Counted from the stretch's first letter, positions 24,156-33,574 are shown. The stretch: DNA of 36,387 nt from an uncultured Bacteroidales bacterium (GCA_905233995.1 CAJOGF010000007.1:1-36387), one strand, 5' to 3'. Made by a program: numbers and translations. Notes: a model not told the origin generated them from the sequence alone.

Positions 24156-26092
24156 TATTTCTTATTTTTGCTAACAATACCGTTCATAGCCTTTGCAAGC
24201 ATAGAAGACAATTTTTCTAATTCTGAAATCTCTGACTTTGATTTTTCAAGTTTTCTCTTGAAATTTTCAATCATATTTTCAGCACTTTTGCTTTCAGAGA
24301 AAAATCCTAAATTATTTTCTGCCAAAACAACCTGCTGACGAAGATTATCAATCCTTTTACGGATTTTTTCTCTTTCGGCTCTAAGTTTTTCAAAACCGTT
24401 AGAAGAGTTTTGTGCTGATTCTATCAAGTTTTTGATTTTCACTTCATTACGTTTTGCCTCGTCAATATTTATCTTATTGAACTGAGCGTCAACGGCTTTA
24501 CGAAACCGTTCAAAAATCTTATCTCTTTTGGCTCTTGGCACCGAACCAATTTGCAACCAACGTTTCTGAAAATCTTTAAGTCGTGAAATATTATCTTCAT
24601 CGTTTTCGGAAAAAACAAAACCTTCTACTTCGCTAATAATCTGCTCTTTAAGTTTAAGGTTTTCATCTTCCTGAATATCTTTTTCCTTAAAATGCTGTTT
24701 CTTATTATCAAAGAAAGCGTTGCACGCCTTACGAAAACGCTGCCACAATTCTTCTGAATTTTTTCTTGGAACAGGACCGATTGTTTTCCACTTTGCTTGA
24801 AGTTTTTTGAAAAAATCAGTAGTTTTGCTCCAATCAGTAGAATCTTTCATACCTTCAGCCTGAACGCAAAGATCTTCTTTGATTTGAAGATTATTTTCTT
24901 CTTCTTCACGATTTTGAAGGAAAAAATCACGTTTCTTTTCAAAAAATTCGTCGCAAGATTTACGGAAACGCTCGTAAACTTTAGTATTATATTTTTTAGG
25001 TGCAAAACCAACGAGTTTCCAAATCTGCTGAAGTTCAAGTATTTCCTTAGACCTTGTCTCCCATTCTTTGAAAGAATTGCAAGGTTGAGACACAATTTCT
25101 TCGGCTTTTTCGCAAATCAAAGTTTTTGCCTTATAATTTTCTTCTTGCTCCTTTTTGAGATTGTCATAATATTCCAAATGACGTTTGTTGATTTTGGAAG
25201 TTGCAAGTTTGAATCTTTCCCAAAGTTCTTCTTTTTTGTCAGCAATCACAGGACCTGTTTCACGCCATTGCTCATGAAGTTTCTGCAACTCCTTGAATGC
25301 GTTAACAATTTTAGGCGAAATAATAAGTTCTTCCGCTCTTTCGCAAAGTTTAATTTTGGTTTCTGTGTTTACTTTCAAGTCAAGATCCCTTAATTCTTTT
25401 TCGATTTTGGCTTGATAATAAAATTTTTCAACCTGAGCATGATAAGCCTCTGAAAGTTGTTTTGTCTCTGTCTGAGGCACTTTGCCAGTGTCATTCCACA
25501 ATTTCTGAAGTTTCTTGAACTCATCGTATGTCTGACGGCTGAAACCTTCTGGATTAATCAACGCTCCAATTTTTTCAATAATATCCTTTTTAACGGCAAG
25601 ATTTTCTTGCTGTTGTTTTTCGATTTCGAGATTAAGTTCGTTTCTTTTTTCACGATACAAGCCGTACAAAGCCTTGAATTTTTCCTCCAAAGGATCAATT
25701 TCTTTTTCCTTATTTTCCTCCAAAGAAGTTTCCTCTTGCTCCAAAGAAGATTTTTCTTCAGTAGAAACAACCTCTTTGTTTTTATAAAATTGAGACCTAA
25801 GAGCGTCAACTTGAGCCCTTGAAGATAAAATATCACCTTCGTTAACAATTTTTTCCATTTCCGAAATTATCTCCTGACTTGTCAAATCTGAATAGTCAAA
25901 AAAGAATTCCGGTTTAGAATCGTCCATACTTTCAAGTGATTGAGAAGAGAGATTGTTAGATTTTATTTCTGTTTTAATATCTTCAATCCTCTGTTTCAAA
26001 GTTTCATCATTCTTAGAGTCCTTCAACGCCTGAAGGGTCTGCATTACAAGTTCGGCAGCACCAGTTTTTTTATCGTCTTGTGATTCCATCAT
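24155..26092 (-). CDS. DUF349 repeat protein
   Basis: This 645-residue, highly charged, mostly helical cytosolic protein has no signal or membrane segment. After an acidic N-terminal region (1-130), five DUF349 repeats of about 70-75 residues are visible. Each centres on a W-x-x-x-G-x-x-P-x-x-x-x-x-x-x-x-x-R-F-x-x-A pattern (for example WKTIGPVPRKNSEELWQRFR and WRETGPVIADKKEELWERFK). A coiled coil of about 80 residues ends the protein. DUF349 proteins are widespread in Bacteroidota and of uncertain role. The one-base overlap with yidC suggests a link to membrane-protein biogenesis, which is inference. A second ATG one codon in is equally possible as start. Confidence 0.88.
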   Translation of the reverse strand: MMESQDDKKTGAAELVMQTLQALKDSKNDETLKQRIEDIKTEIKSNNLSSQSLESMDDSKPEFFFDYSDLTSQEIISEMEKIVNEGDILSSRAQVDALRSQFYKNKEVVSTEEKSSLEQEETSLEENKEKEIDPLEEKFKALYGLYREKRNELNLEIEKQQQENLAVKKDIIEKIGALINPEGFSRQTYDEFKKLQKLWNDTGKVPQTETKQLSEAYHAQVEKFYYQAKIEKELRDLDLKVNTETKIKLCERAEELIISPKIVNAFKELQKLHEQWRETGPVIADKKEELWERFKLATSKINKRHLEYYDNLKKEQEENYKAKTLICEKAEEIVSQPCNSFKEWETRSKEILELQQIWKLVGFAPKKYNTKVYERFRKSCDEFFEKKRDFFLQNREEEENNLQIKEDLCVQAEGMKDSTDWSKTTDFFKKLQAKWKTIGPVPRKNSEELWQRFRKACNAFFDNKKQHFKEKDIQEDENLKLKEQIISEVEGFVFSENDEDNISRLKDFQKRWLQIGSVPRAKRDKIFERFRKAVDAQFNKINIDEAKRNEVKIKNLIESAQNSSNGFEKLRAEREKIRKRIDNLRQQVVLAENNLGFFSESKSAENMIENFKRKLEKSKSEISELEKLSSMLAKAMNGIVSKNKK

Positions 26093-26146
26093 TTAAATGA
26101 AATATTTTTTTTTAAGATTTTTCGTTTTTTTTTATTACCCAAATAA

Positions 26147-26524
26147 TTACTTTAAAACAACATCGAAAGGAAGTTTGAGAACGCTTTTTAGTTCTACTCC
26201 CCTATCATACATCAGTTCATCGTCCTGTGAATAATACCAAGTAACATGAACATTTTTACCTTCCTCACAAAGGGGTTCCAAACCGATTAAAATCTTAACA
26301 ATAAACCTCGCACTCGAAGAGTTGAAATAATCAAGATTAAAAACAATCTCGGTCTGATTGTTCGCTTGAGAGACATATTCGGAAAACCACTGCTGAACGG
26401 GGGTATAAAATTTGAAAACGTCTTCCGGCAAAGACTTTCCCTCGAACAGAAAAACACCTTTTTCCATATCAAGTTCCACCTTCGGAGTATCGCTTGTCTG
26501 CTGTATTAAGATTGGTTCTAACAT
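26147..26524 (-). CDS. SiaC family regulatory protein (DUF1987), paralogue 1
   Basis: This 125-residue protein is of the SiaC/DUF1987 type, the partner in a serine/threonine switch where SiaB phosphorylates and a PP2C phosphatase (SiaA) dephosphorylates SiaC. The pattern TPKVELDMEKGVFLFEGKSL, FYTPVQQWFSEY and NLDYFNSSSARF is shared with the protein at 34372-34755. At the position of the SiaC phospho-threonine there is Ser69, and the usual S-K that follows is A-R. It sits alone behind its own -7 element, more than 8 kb from siaB. Its kinase is therefore uncertain. Confidence 0.82.
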   Translation of the reverse strand: MLEPILIQQTSDTPKVELDMEKGVFLFEGKSLPEDVFKFYTPVQQWFSEYVSQANNQTEIVFNLDYFNSSSARFIVKILIGLEPLCEEGKNVHVTWYYSQDDELMYDRGVELKSVLKLPFDVVLK

Positions 26525-26549
26525 TGTTTTCTTAAATTTTTTCAGGTTT

Positions 26550-26557
26550 CAAAGGTA
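26550..26557 (-). promoter_or_regulatory. -7 promoter element of siaC paralogue 1
   Basis: TACCTTTG on the minus strand matches TAnnTTTG, 26 bp upstream of the ATG at 26524. Confidence 0.55.
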
Positions 26558-26586
26558 CATATTATTTCCTAAAGAGAAAAATTTTT

Positions 26587-27327
26587 TTATATTTTTTTAT
26601 TCTCAGAGACATCTATCTTGAGTCGTTCCCAAATAAAATCGGGTATTAGTCTCCAAAAAAATGTTATAATTGCATATTTCCAATCAATTACAACTTTTCT
26701 TTTTTTCTTAATTATTGCTTTGTAAATTTTTTTTGCAGCATATTCCTCTGTCATCAAAAACGGATAATTACGTTTTGAATCCAAAAGGTCAGTTTTAACA
26801 AAACCCGGTTTTATGTCAGTAAAACGTATATTTGCTTTTGAGAAAAACGAAAGTTGCGAAAGGGCTTGCAAATAAATATTATTCATTGCCTTTGACGCAC
26901 TATACGAGGCGGCTGCACCAAGTCCCTTTGTGCCTGCAATAGAACTAATTGCGGCAATATGTCCGCCGTTTTTTTGCTTAAAATAATTGTAAGCCGTTAT
27001 AATACAACGCGAAAAGCCCAAACAATTAGTTTCAATAACTTTCAATTCTTTTTCCAAATTTGCTTCTACATTATGACAACCAACACCCGCAACATGAAAA
27101 TAAACATCAGCCCCACCTTCCTTTGACAAAATGTCAGAAAGTTTTTGAGCAGAATCCTCAGAATTGACATCTAAATATTCAGCACTTACGTTACTTGACA
27201 ATTTTTTCAATTCTTCAAGTTTATCCAATCTGCGAGCACAAACGGTTACTTTCCAACCGTTTTTTATAAAAATTTCAGCAGTTTTTTTGCCTAAACCCGA
27301 AGATGCTCCTACGATAACTATCCTCAT
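26587..27327 (-). CDS. short-chain dehydrogenase/reductase
   Basis: This 246-residue classical SDR oxidoreductase has the cofactor loop IVGASSGLGKK (TGxxxGxG type), Arg33 in CARRLDK favouring NADP(H), and VAGVG in place of N-N-A-G. The catalytic Ser-Tyr-Lys is in SSIAGTKGLGAAASYSASKA, and the post-catalytic IKPGFVKTDL follows. The C-terminus has a hydrophobic segment (YAIITFFWRLIPDFIW) that may associate with membrane, as in lipid-active SDRs. The substrate is unknown. It follows the lipoprotein gene by 3 bp and is probably the last gene of the ABC exporter operon. Confidence 0.88.
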   Translation of the reverse strand: MRIVIVGASSGLGKKTAEIFIKNGWKVTVCARRLDKLEELKKLSSNVSAEYLDVNSEDSAQKLSDILSKEGGADVYFHVAGVGCHNVEANLEKELKVIETNCLGFSRCIITAYNYFKQKNGGHIAAISSIAGTKGLGAAASYSASKAMNNIYLQALSQLSFFSKANIRFTDIKPGFVKTDLLDSKRNYPFLMTEEYAAKKIYKAIIKKKRKVVIDWKYAIITFFWRLIPDFIWERLKIDVSENKKI

Positions 27328-27330
27328 ATT

Positions 27331-27936
27331 TTAGTTTAATTTTGCATTGTCATCGCTCAAAATCTTAAATTCATACATTACCCTATCATTCGGTTTTGTC
27401 AAAACAATACTATCGAAAGAAATCTCTCCGTATTCATGCCGAATTTTCTTTTCTTTATCATTTACAACCAACGAATATAATCTGCCAATTTCCTGATTCA
27501 AAAGCGAATCCGACATTTTTGAAGCATAAATTTCAGGATAATCATTATGAACATAATATTGTTTTAAATCCACACACTTAACCTCTGAATTATTGTTAAT
27601 CATTTTCATTTCCAACGGAAAAACAATATGCTTGTTTTGATTAACAAATATATCACAGAAATTCAAAACAATATCTTCATTGCAATAATCGTTTTCAAAT
27701 CTGCCAACAATTATGCCGTCAAGATTAAAAAATTTTGTTGCCACAATCTTTTTACCATTTGAATGTGGAATAATCTTAAATCTAAATGCAACTGTTTCGT
27801 TTTTTAGCAAATGTATTTTTTCGTTGATTCTCCCCGTATCTTTGTCAGAACAGAACGAAAAAAACAATACACAACAAAACAATACACCTTTTTTAAAAAC
27901 GGCAGAATAATTTTTTAAACTTTTTTTATTAACCAT
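27331..27936 (-). CDS. hypothetical lipoprotein in ABC exporter operon
   Basis: This 201-residue protein has an N-terminal basic then hydrophobic leader ending at a candidate lipid-modified Cys29 (VLFFSFCSDKD). The frame is open 30 codons further up into the exporter gene, but the ATG at 27936 gives the sensible leader. The mature part is mixed alpha/beta with conserved-looking blocks GIIVGRFENDYCNEDIV and VFPLEMKMI. I recognise no family. It lies 16 bp after the exporter gene and 3 bp before the SDR gene, so it probably works at the membrane with the exporter. Confidence 0.65.
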   Translation of the reverse strand: MVNKKSLKNYSAVFKKGVLFCCVLFFSFCSDKDTGRINEKIHLLKNETVAFRFKIIPHSNGKKIVATKFFNLDGIIVGRFENDYCNEDIVLNFCDIFVNQNKHIVFPLEMKMINNNSEVKCVDLKQYYVHNDYPEIYASKMSDSLLNQEIGRLYSLVVNDKEKKIRHEYGEISFDSIVLTKPNDRVMYEFKILSDDNAKLN

Positions 27937-27952
27937 TTTTCTTTGTTCAAAA

Positions 27953-30900
27953 TTATTTCTGAACGGTTTCCTGTTTTTTATCTTTTTTATGTTTAAGACT
28001 AATTTTAAATCCACTGATTTTATCAAGCACCTTTTTTAGCCAAGTAAACCTCAAAGCAAAATAGAAAAACGTAGTTGTCAACCAAATAAACACAAGATTA
28101 AACGTAAAGGTCGGAATTTCCCAAGAACCAAGTTTCTTGATTGGTGAATAAAAATGAGAACGTCCGTTTGTAAAACGTGTTATATGGTATGCAGGATCTT
28201 TTTGCTGAACAAGTCTGAAATCAGAGGTCATCAAAATCTTTTCAACTTCGTTTTTATTAAGCAGCATTTCGTCCAAACGCTTGTTCTGATTCTCCATCTG
28301 AAGTTGCTGAACCGCAGACCGAGAACCCAAAGTATGAATTAATTCTGCATAAATTTCGTCTTTTCTTTCACCGGCTATGTATTGTTCTTTTTCGGCTTTT
28401 GCTTTCAAATCATCCAAGAAACTATCAAGTTCATCAGAAACAGTGTCATTAAAGCCGTCCTTTGTAAGAGAATTTATTTTTTCAAATTGAAGACCACGCA
28501 CTTTGCAAATCTCTTCAATCATATTTTTAATCACTTTTAAATCTCTGTCAACTTTGTCAATATTTTCACCGGTTTTTAAAGCCCGCATAGTATTTTCGTT
28601 TAGCGTTTTGAGCCTCGGAACAAGGAAAGTTGCATCGTAATTTGCTTGCGAAATCTCTCTTTCAACTTTATAAAAATACTTACTATATTGATTATCTTCA
28701 AATTGAGTTAACGCCAATGCCTCGTATGCCCAACGAGAAGTCATAACATCACCTACAATCGGCACGCAGTCAGCAGAAGCAAAATCCTTATGAAGTTTGT
28801 TGAAACTTACCAAAACCCCACCAAACAGCAATTCAGGCACTATTATAAAAGGTATCAAAATGTAAATATTGACAACGTTATTTAATGCTGACGACACATT
28901 AAGTCCCACAAGATTTGCAAACGCCGAAGTCGTAAACAAAACCAACCAATAGTTAAAAGTTAGAGACTTAATTTCCAAAATCCAGTTGCCCAAAAATACA
29001 AACAAAAACGTCTGAACAGCCGATAAAATCAAAAGCGTTACAATTTTGGCGTTAATATAACTTGACCAACTAAGATTTAAAAAACGTTCCCTATTTAAAA
29101 TAACTTTGTCCCTTATAATATCTTCTGCGCTGACAGACAAGCCAATAAACAACGAACAAATAACGCAAATAAACATATAAGCCGGAATATTTTCGTTGTT
29201 TGCAAAAACGTATGCTCCCGTATCGTCAGGTGTTCCAGAGAAAAATTTAATAAAATAAGCCAACAGACATGCCAAAACTGGCGATTCCAAAAGATTAATC
29301 AACATATATTGTTTGTCAACGACCTTTGAAAGAACGTTACGCCTGAAAAAAATCTTAAACTGATTAAACTTATCAGGTATGCTGAAATTATTTTCAGGTA
29401 TTTCAGTTGGTGAATCGTGAAAATTTTTCTTCTTTTCTTTAATTTTTGGAGCAATATTTTCGTTATAAAGTCCATACCACTCTTTTGGTGTAATTTTGCG
29501 GTTTCGAGTCAACTTACCATATTCGTTAACCATCTTAGCCTCAAGGGTTTCCAAAATCTGTTCGGGATTAACATTTCCGCACAGCGGACATTCACCCTCC
29601 TGAAACGAAACATTGTCTGAAATTTTCTTGAAATACGAAATTGCGTCAAGAGGATTGCCGTAATAAGCAGGATAACCGCCTCTGTCCATAACAAGAATTT
29701 TGTCAAACATCTTAAAAATATCCGAAGAGGGTTGATGAATGTTGACAATCACAAGTTTCCCCTTGAAAGTCTGCTCTTTAAGCAAAGTCATAACCATTTC
29801 TGAATCGGCAGACGAAAGACCAGAGGTTGGTTCGTCAGCAATCAAAACCGACGGCTCTCGCATAAGTTCAAGAGCAATATTAAGACGCTTGCGCTGACCT
29901 CCTGAAATAAATTTGTTGAGAGGTCCACCAACTTTCAAATCTTTGATTTCGCTCAAATCCATTTCAGTTAGGATTTTCATAACGGTAGAATTTATCTGCT
30001 CCTCGTTAAAATTACTGAAACAAAGTTTAGCATTGAAGTAAAGATTCTCAAAAACAGTAAGTTCCTCTATCAACAAATCATCTTGCGGTACATAACCGAT
30101 TACACCTTTTAGTTTTTCTTTTCCGCCGACATAGTCATAACCGTTGATTGTAATTTTGCCGCCAGCCAAAGGATAATTGCCAATAAAAAGATTAAGAAGC
30201 GTTGACTTGCCGACACCACTACCACCCATAATACCAATCAAGTTGCCGGACTCTTCATAAAAAGAAAACTTATGAATACCATTGTCGCTGTTACCGTATC
30301 TGAACTCAATGTCATCAACACAGAACTCCAATTTGGTTTTCTGCTCGTCAAGAATAAAGCGACTGGAAATATCGCTGAAATAAACAGGTGTTATTTTCGA
30401 ATTTTTTATAACCGCACCGTTTCCAAGCAAATAAGTTCTACCCGGAATAACTTGTGAACTATTCATGTACACGGTTTCAGAACCGACATACTTGAAAAAC
30501 AACAAGTTAACCGATTTCATTCGGATAATAACGATACTGCCTTTTAAATTCTTTTCAAAAACAGTTTTTGAGTTTTCGTAACTTTGGTCATCAAGATTAG
30601 AAGAAATAACCATCAACTGCGATTTGTCGGTTATCTCGTTTGCTGAATACAACACAAAGGCTTTCAAATCAGTATATTCCTGAGTCGGAATATTAAACGT
30701 TTCGGCAACAGTATTGATAAAATCGAGTTCTTTGTCGGTAACAGTGCTTTTAACAAATTCCAAAAGCCTTATCACCACAATAATTTTATCGTGTTGCTGG
30801 AGTGTCTCGTTTATCTCGTTGCAAATCTTAAGCACTTTGACCGAGTTCATCGAGTTGCGTTTTTTCTGCTTTGCGTCAGAGTTCTTTTTAGCAGAGCCGC

Positions 30901-31078
30901 TTTGAATTGCATAATACTCGTCAAAAAGATTAAGATATTTATCTACAAGTTGTTGGCTTAATTGCAATTTCAAATACGCCTCCACCGTAGGTCGAGCATC
31001 CTCCGACATTTCATCGCTGTTGACCGTAGCCACAATTGCGAACATTTGCATCAATGCGCTTAATATAGACTCATTCAT
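27953..31078 (-). CDS. ABCG-like ABC exporter, ATPase-permease fusion with TerB-like N-terminus
   Basis: This 1041-residue inner-membrane protein opens with a helical TerB-like region (about 1-145: AIVATVNSDEMSE; RLLEFVKSTVTDKELDFI) and a beta-rich section (about 175-245). The ATPase (about 250-480) has Walker A GGSGVGKST (285-293), Q-loop VPQDD, signature SGGQRKRLN, Walker B VLIADEP and H-loop NIHQPSS. A linker carries Cys497-x-x-Cys500. The ABC2-type permease (about 600-1041) has a long non-membrane insertion before the last helix. Domain order is that of eukaryotic ABCG half-transporters. All ATPase motifs look intact. Substrate is unknown. A TTG 33 codons upstream is rejected as start since it lies in terminator DNA. 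It leads the operon with the lipoprotein and SDR genes. Confidence 0.88.
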   Translation of the reverse strand: MNESILSALMQMFAIVATVNSDEMSEDARPTVEAYLKLQLSQQLVDKYLNLFDEYYAIQSGSAKKNSDAKQKKRNSMNSVKVLKICNEINETLQQHDKIIVVIRLLEFVKSTVTDKELDFINTVAETFNIPTQEYTDLKAFVLYSANEITDKSQLMVISSNLDDQSYENSKTVFEKNLKGSIVIIRMKSVNLLFFKYVGSETVYMNSSQVIPGRTYLLGNGAVIKNSKITPVYFSDISSRFILDEQKTKLEFCVDDIEFRYGNSDNGIHKFSFYEESGNLIGIMGGSGVGKSTLLNLFIGNYPLAGGKITINGYDYVGGKEKLKGVIGYVPQDDLLIEELTVFENLYFNAKLCFSNFNEEQINSTVMKILTEMDLSEIKDLKVGGPLNKFISGGQRKRLNIALELMREPSVLIADEPTSGLSSADSEMVMTLLKEQTFKGKLVIVNIHQPSSDIFKMFDKILVMDRGGYPAYYGNPLDAISYFKKISDNVSFQEGECPLCGNVNPEQILETLEAKMVNEYGKLTRNRKITPKEWYGLYNENIAPKIKEKKKNFHDSPTEIPENNFSIPDKFNQFKIFFRRNVLSKVVDKQYMLINLLESPVLACLLAYFIKFFSGTPDDTGAYVFANNENIPAYMFICVICSLFIGLSVSAEDIIRDKVILNRERFLNLSWSSYINAKIVTLLILSAVQTFLFVFLGNWILEIKSLTFNYWLVLFTTSAFANLVGLNVSSALNNVVNIYILIPFIIVPELLFGGVLVSFNKLHKDFASADCVPIVGDVMTSRWAYEALALTQFEDNQYSKYFYKVEREISQANYDATFLVPRLKTLNENTMRALKTGENIDKVDRDLKVIKNMIEEICKVRGLQFEKINSLTKDGFNDTVSDELDSFLDDLKAKAEKEQYIAGERKDEIYAELIHTLGSRSAVQQLQMENQNKRLDEMLLNKNEVEKILMTSDFRLVQQKDPAYHITRFTNGRSHFYSPIKKLGSWEIPTFTFNLVFIWLTTTFFYFALRFTWLKKVLDKISGFKISLKHKKDKKQETVQK

Positions 31079-31142
31079 AACTATTTGAAATTTAACAAAT
31101 GTCAAAGATAAATAAAAAAATTGCTGTAAACAAATAAAAAAA

Positions 31143-31184
31143 CAAAAAAAACGTTCCGTCAACAGAAAAAACTGCAACGGAACG
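31143..31184 (-). terminator. intrinsic terminator downstream of sucD
   Basis: On the minus strand CGTTCCGT (31184-31177) pairs with ACGGAACG (31159-31152), and the inner bases partly pair as well. A T tract follows (31151-31143). It separates sucD from the ABC exporter operon. Confidence 0.8.
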
Positions 31185-31208
31185 CTGAAAAAAACAGCAA
31201 TATGATTT

Positions 31209-32078
31209 TTATTTTAGTAATTCTGCCATTGCTTTACCCATGTCAGCAGGAGATTCAACCACCTTAATGCCACATTCTCTCATGATTTGCATTTTAGCAG
31301 CGGCAGTATCAGCCTTTCCGCCGATGATTGCGCCTGCGTGTCCCATTCTACGACCTTTAGGTGCAGTTTGACCAGCGATAAAACCAACAACAGGCTTTTT
31401 ACAATTATCTTTAATCCAATAAGCAGCATCAGTTTCCATCGAACCACCAATTTCACCAATCATAATAATACCTTTGGTTTCAGGGTCTTCGTTGAAAAGT
31501 TTTACTGCATCAAGCGTTGAAGTACCAATAATCGGATCACCACCAATACCGATTGCGGTTGTCTGACCCAAACCGGCTTTTGTAACTTGGTCAACAGCCT
31601 CGTATGTCAATGTACCTGAGCGAGATACAATACCCACACAACCTTTTTGGAAAATAAAGCCCGGCATAATACCAACTTTTGCCTCGCCTACTGTCAAGAT
31701 ACCCGGACAATTAGGCCCGATAAGTCTTGAAGATGTACCTTTAAGATATTCTTTTACTTTGACCATGTCCTGAGTAGGAATACCTTCGGTAATACATACA
31801 ATAACTTTTATACCTGCCTCGGCAGCCTCCATAATAGAGTCAGCGGCGAAAGCAGGCGGAACAAAAATACAACTTGTATTTGCTCCTGTAGCCTTTACAG
31901 CCTCTTCTACGGTGTTGAAAACAGGACGGTCAAGATGCAACTGTCCACCTTTTCCGGGGGTAACACCTCCAACAACATTGGTACCGTATTCTATCATTTG
32001 TCCAGCATGAAAAGTACCCTCACTGCCGGTAAAACCCTGTACAATAACTTTTGAATCTTTGTTAACAAGTATGCTCAT
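31209..32078 (-). CDS. sucD: succinate-CoA ligase (ADP-forming) subunit alpha
   Basis: This 289-residue subunit of succinyl-CoA synthetase interconverts succinyl-CoA and succinate with substrate-level phosphorylation. The CoA-binding N-terminal domain has [15 protein letters not shown] and GGVTPGKGG. The ligase signature is [13 protein letters not shown], and the phospho-histidine loop [10 protein letters not shown] is intact. The length is exactly that of the family. The beta subunit gene (sucC), often adjacent, is absent. sucD instead has its own two-part promoter (32109-32139) and terminator, so it is transcribed alone. Confidence 0.96.
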   Translation of the reverse strand: MSILVNKDSKVIVQGFTGSEGTFHAGQMIEYGTNVVGGVTPGKGGQLHLDRPVFNTVEEAVKATGANTSCIFVPPAFAADSIMEAAEAGIKVIVCITEGIPTQDMVKVKEYLKGTSSRLIGPNCPGILTVGEAKVGIMPGFIFQKGCVGIVSRSGTLTYEAVDQVTKAGLGQTTAIGIGGDPIIGTSTLDAVKLFNEDPETKGIIMIGEIGGSMETDAAYWIKDNCKKPVVGFIAGQTAPKGRRMGHAGAIIGGKADTAAAKMQIMRECGIKVVESPADMGKAMAELLK

Positions 32079-32108
32079 TTGTTACAATTGTTTTAATTTT
32101 TATTGCGG

Positions 32109-32139
32109 CAAAAGTAAACATATTTTTTTATTTTACAAA
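32109..32139 (-). promoter_or_regulatory. promoter of sucD
   Basis: On the minus strand TTTG (32139-32136), a 19-bp spacer, then TACTTTTG (32116-32109) form a textbook Bacteroidota promoter, 30 bp upstream of the ATG. It is back to back with the transporter promoter: a weaker GATATTTG at 32149-32156 on the plus strand. Confidence 0.75.
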
Positions 32140-32178
32140 AAATAATCGGATATTTGCACCTTGAAAAAAATAAAAAAA

Positions 32179-33567
32179 ATGGCAGAAAGAAGTTCGTTCA
32201 ACGGCTCAATAGGATTTGTGCTTGCAGCCGCCGGAAGTGCGGTAGGCTTAGGCAATATTTGGAGATTTCCGTATCTTGCCTCAAAAGACGGAGGCGGATT
32301 ATTCCTTGTGATATATTTAATTTTGGCATTAACATTTGGTTTTACACTTCTAACAACCGAAATTGCAATCGGCAGGAAAACAAAAAAAAGTCCGCTTTCA
32401 GCATACAGACGAATACATCCAAGATTTCAAAATCTTGGCATCATAGCGTGTATTATCCCGATGATAATTTTGCCATATTATTGTGTCATAGGCGGTTGGG
32501 TGATGAAATATGCCGTTGACTTTATTTCGTTAAAAGGTGCAGAAACAGCCTCTGACGGTTATTTTACCAATTTTATAACATCAACAACCCAACCGATAAC
32601 ATATACAGTAATTTTTTTGGTAATTACTGCATTTATTATTTTTAGAGGAGTCAACAAAGGAATCGAAAAATATTCAAAAATCCTAATGCCACTTCTGTTA
32701 ATATTAATAATTGGCATTGCAGTTTTTTCGCTGACCATTTCTCACACCGATTCTAACGGCTCAACACGCACGGGATTGGAAGGTTTAAAAGTTTTTATTA
32801 TTCCTGATTTTCAAGGCTTAACCATTGAAAAATTTTCGATAACACTTATGGACGCAATGGGTCAACTATTTTATAGTCTTAGCATTGCGATGGGTATAAT
32901 GATTTCGTATGGTTCGTATGTTAAAGACAAAGACAACCTTGTAGAAAGTATCAACAGAATCGAAATTTTTGACACCGTAGTAGCATTTTTAGCGGGAATG
33001 ATGATTGTACCTGTTGTTTACGTTTTTTCTGGTTACGAGGGTTTAAATTCGTCAGGACCAGGACTTATGTTTATCAACATTCCAAAAATTTTCTCTTCAA
33101 TGGGCGTTATTGGAATAGTTTTAGGAGCAGTATTTTTCTTAATGGTATTGTTTGCAGCGATTACGAGTGCAATGTCAATATTAGAAGCAATAGTTTCAAG
33201 TTTTATGGACAAATACGGAATTTCAAGAAAAAAGGCTGTATTAATTGAGTTTTCGATAGGACTTTTTTTAGCAATTCTTGTCTGCTTGGGATACAATGCG
33301 TTATATTTTGAAATATCCCTACCAAACGGTGTAAAAGCACAAATACTTGACCTCATGGATTATTTCAGCAATAATATTTTAATGCCAATAACAGCAATCG
33401 CAACCTGCGTGTTGATAGGTTGGGTTAGAGGTCCTAAAACGATAATCGAAGAAGTTACCAAAAACAACGAAAGTTTTTCAAGAAAGGGACTTTACAGAAT
33501 TATGATAAAGTATATCTGTCCAATATTGCTGATTGTATTGCTTTTAAAGTCAGCAGGAATAATTTAG
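32179..33567 (+). CDS. sodium-dependent transporter, NSS (SNF) family
   Basis: This 462-residue inner-membrane symporter couples Na+ entry to uptake of amino acids or related amines. The first helix carries the family hallmark GSAVGLGNIWRFPYLASKDG, which forms the Na+ and substrate site. About 11-12 hydrophobic segments follow, including YYCVIGGWVMKYAV and the helix-6 region MDAMGQLFYSLSIAMG, as in the LeuT fold. The frame opens at a TTG at 32161, but the ATG at 32179 lies a suitable distance from the -7-like element. The exact substrate cannot be read from sequence. It is convergent with the CAP-domain gene, 7 bp away. Confidence 0.92.
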   Translation: MAERSSFNGSIGFVLAAAGSAVGLGNIWRFPYLASKDGGGLFLVIYLILALTFGFTLLTTEIAIGRKTKKSPLSAYRRIHPRFQNLGIIACIIPMIILPYYCVIGGWVMKYAVDFISLKGAETASDGYFTNFITSTTQPITYTVIFLVITAFIIFRGVNKGIEKYSKILMPLLLILIIGIAVFSLTISHTDSNGSTRTGLEGLKVFIIPDFQGLTIEKFSITLMDAMGQLFYSLSIAMGIMISYGSYVKDKDNLVESINRIEIFDTVVAFLAGMMIVPVVYVFSGYEGLNSSGPGLMFINIPKIFSSMGVIGIVLGAVFFLMVLFAAITSAMSILEAIVSSFMDKYGISRKKAVLIEFSIGLFLAILVCLGYNALYFEISLPNGVKAQILDLMDYFSNNILMPITAIATCVLIGWVRGPKTIIEEVTKNNESFSRKGLYRIMIKYICPILLIVLLLKSAGII

Positions 33568-33574
33568 AAAAAAA

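Noticed and set aside
24797..25393. 198-codon open frame on the plus strand inside the DUF349 gene
   Set aside because: It is the Phe-rich antisense of a Lys/Glu-rich coding region, and the minus-strand protein has clear repeats.
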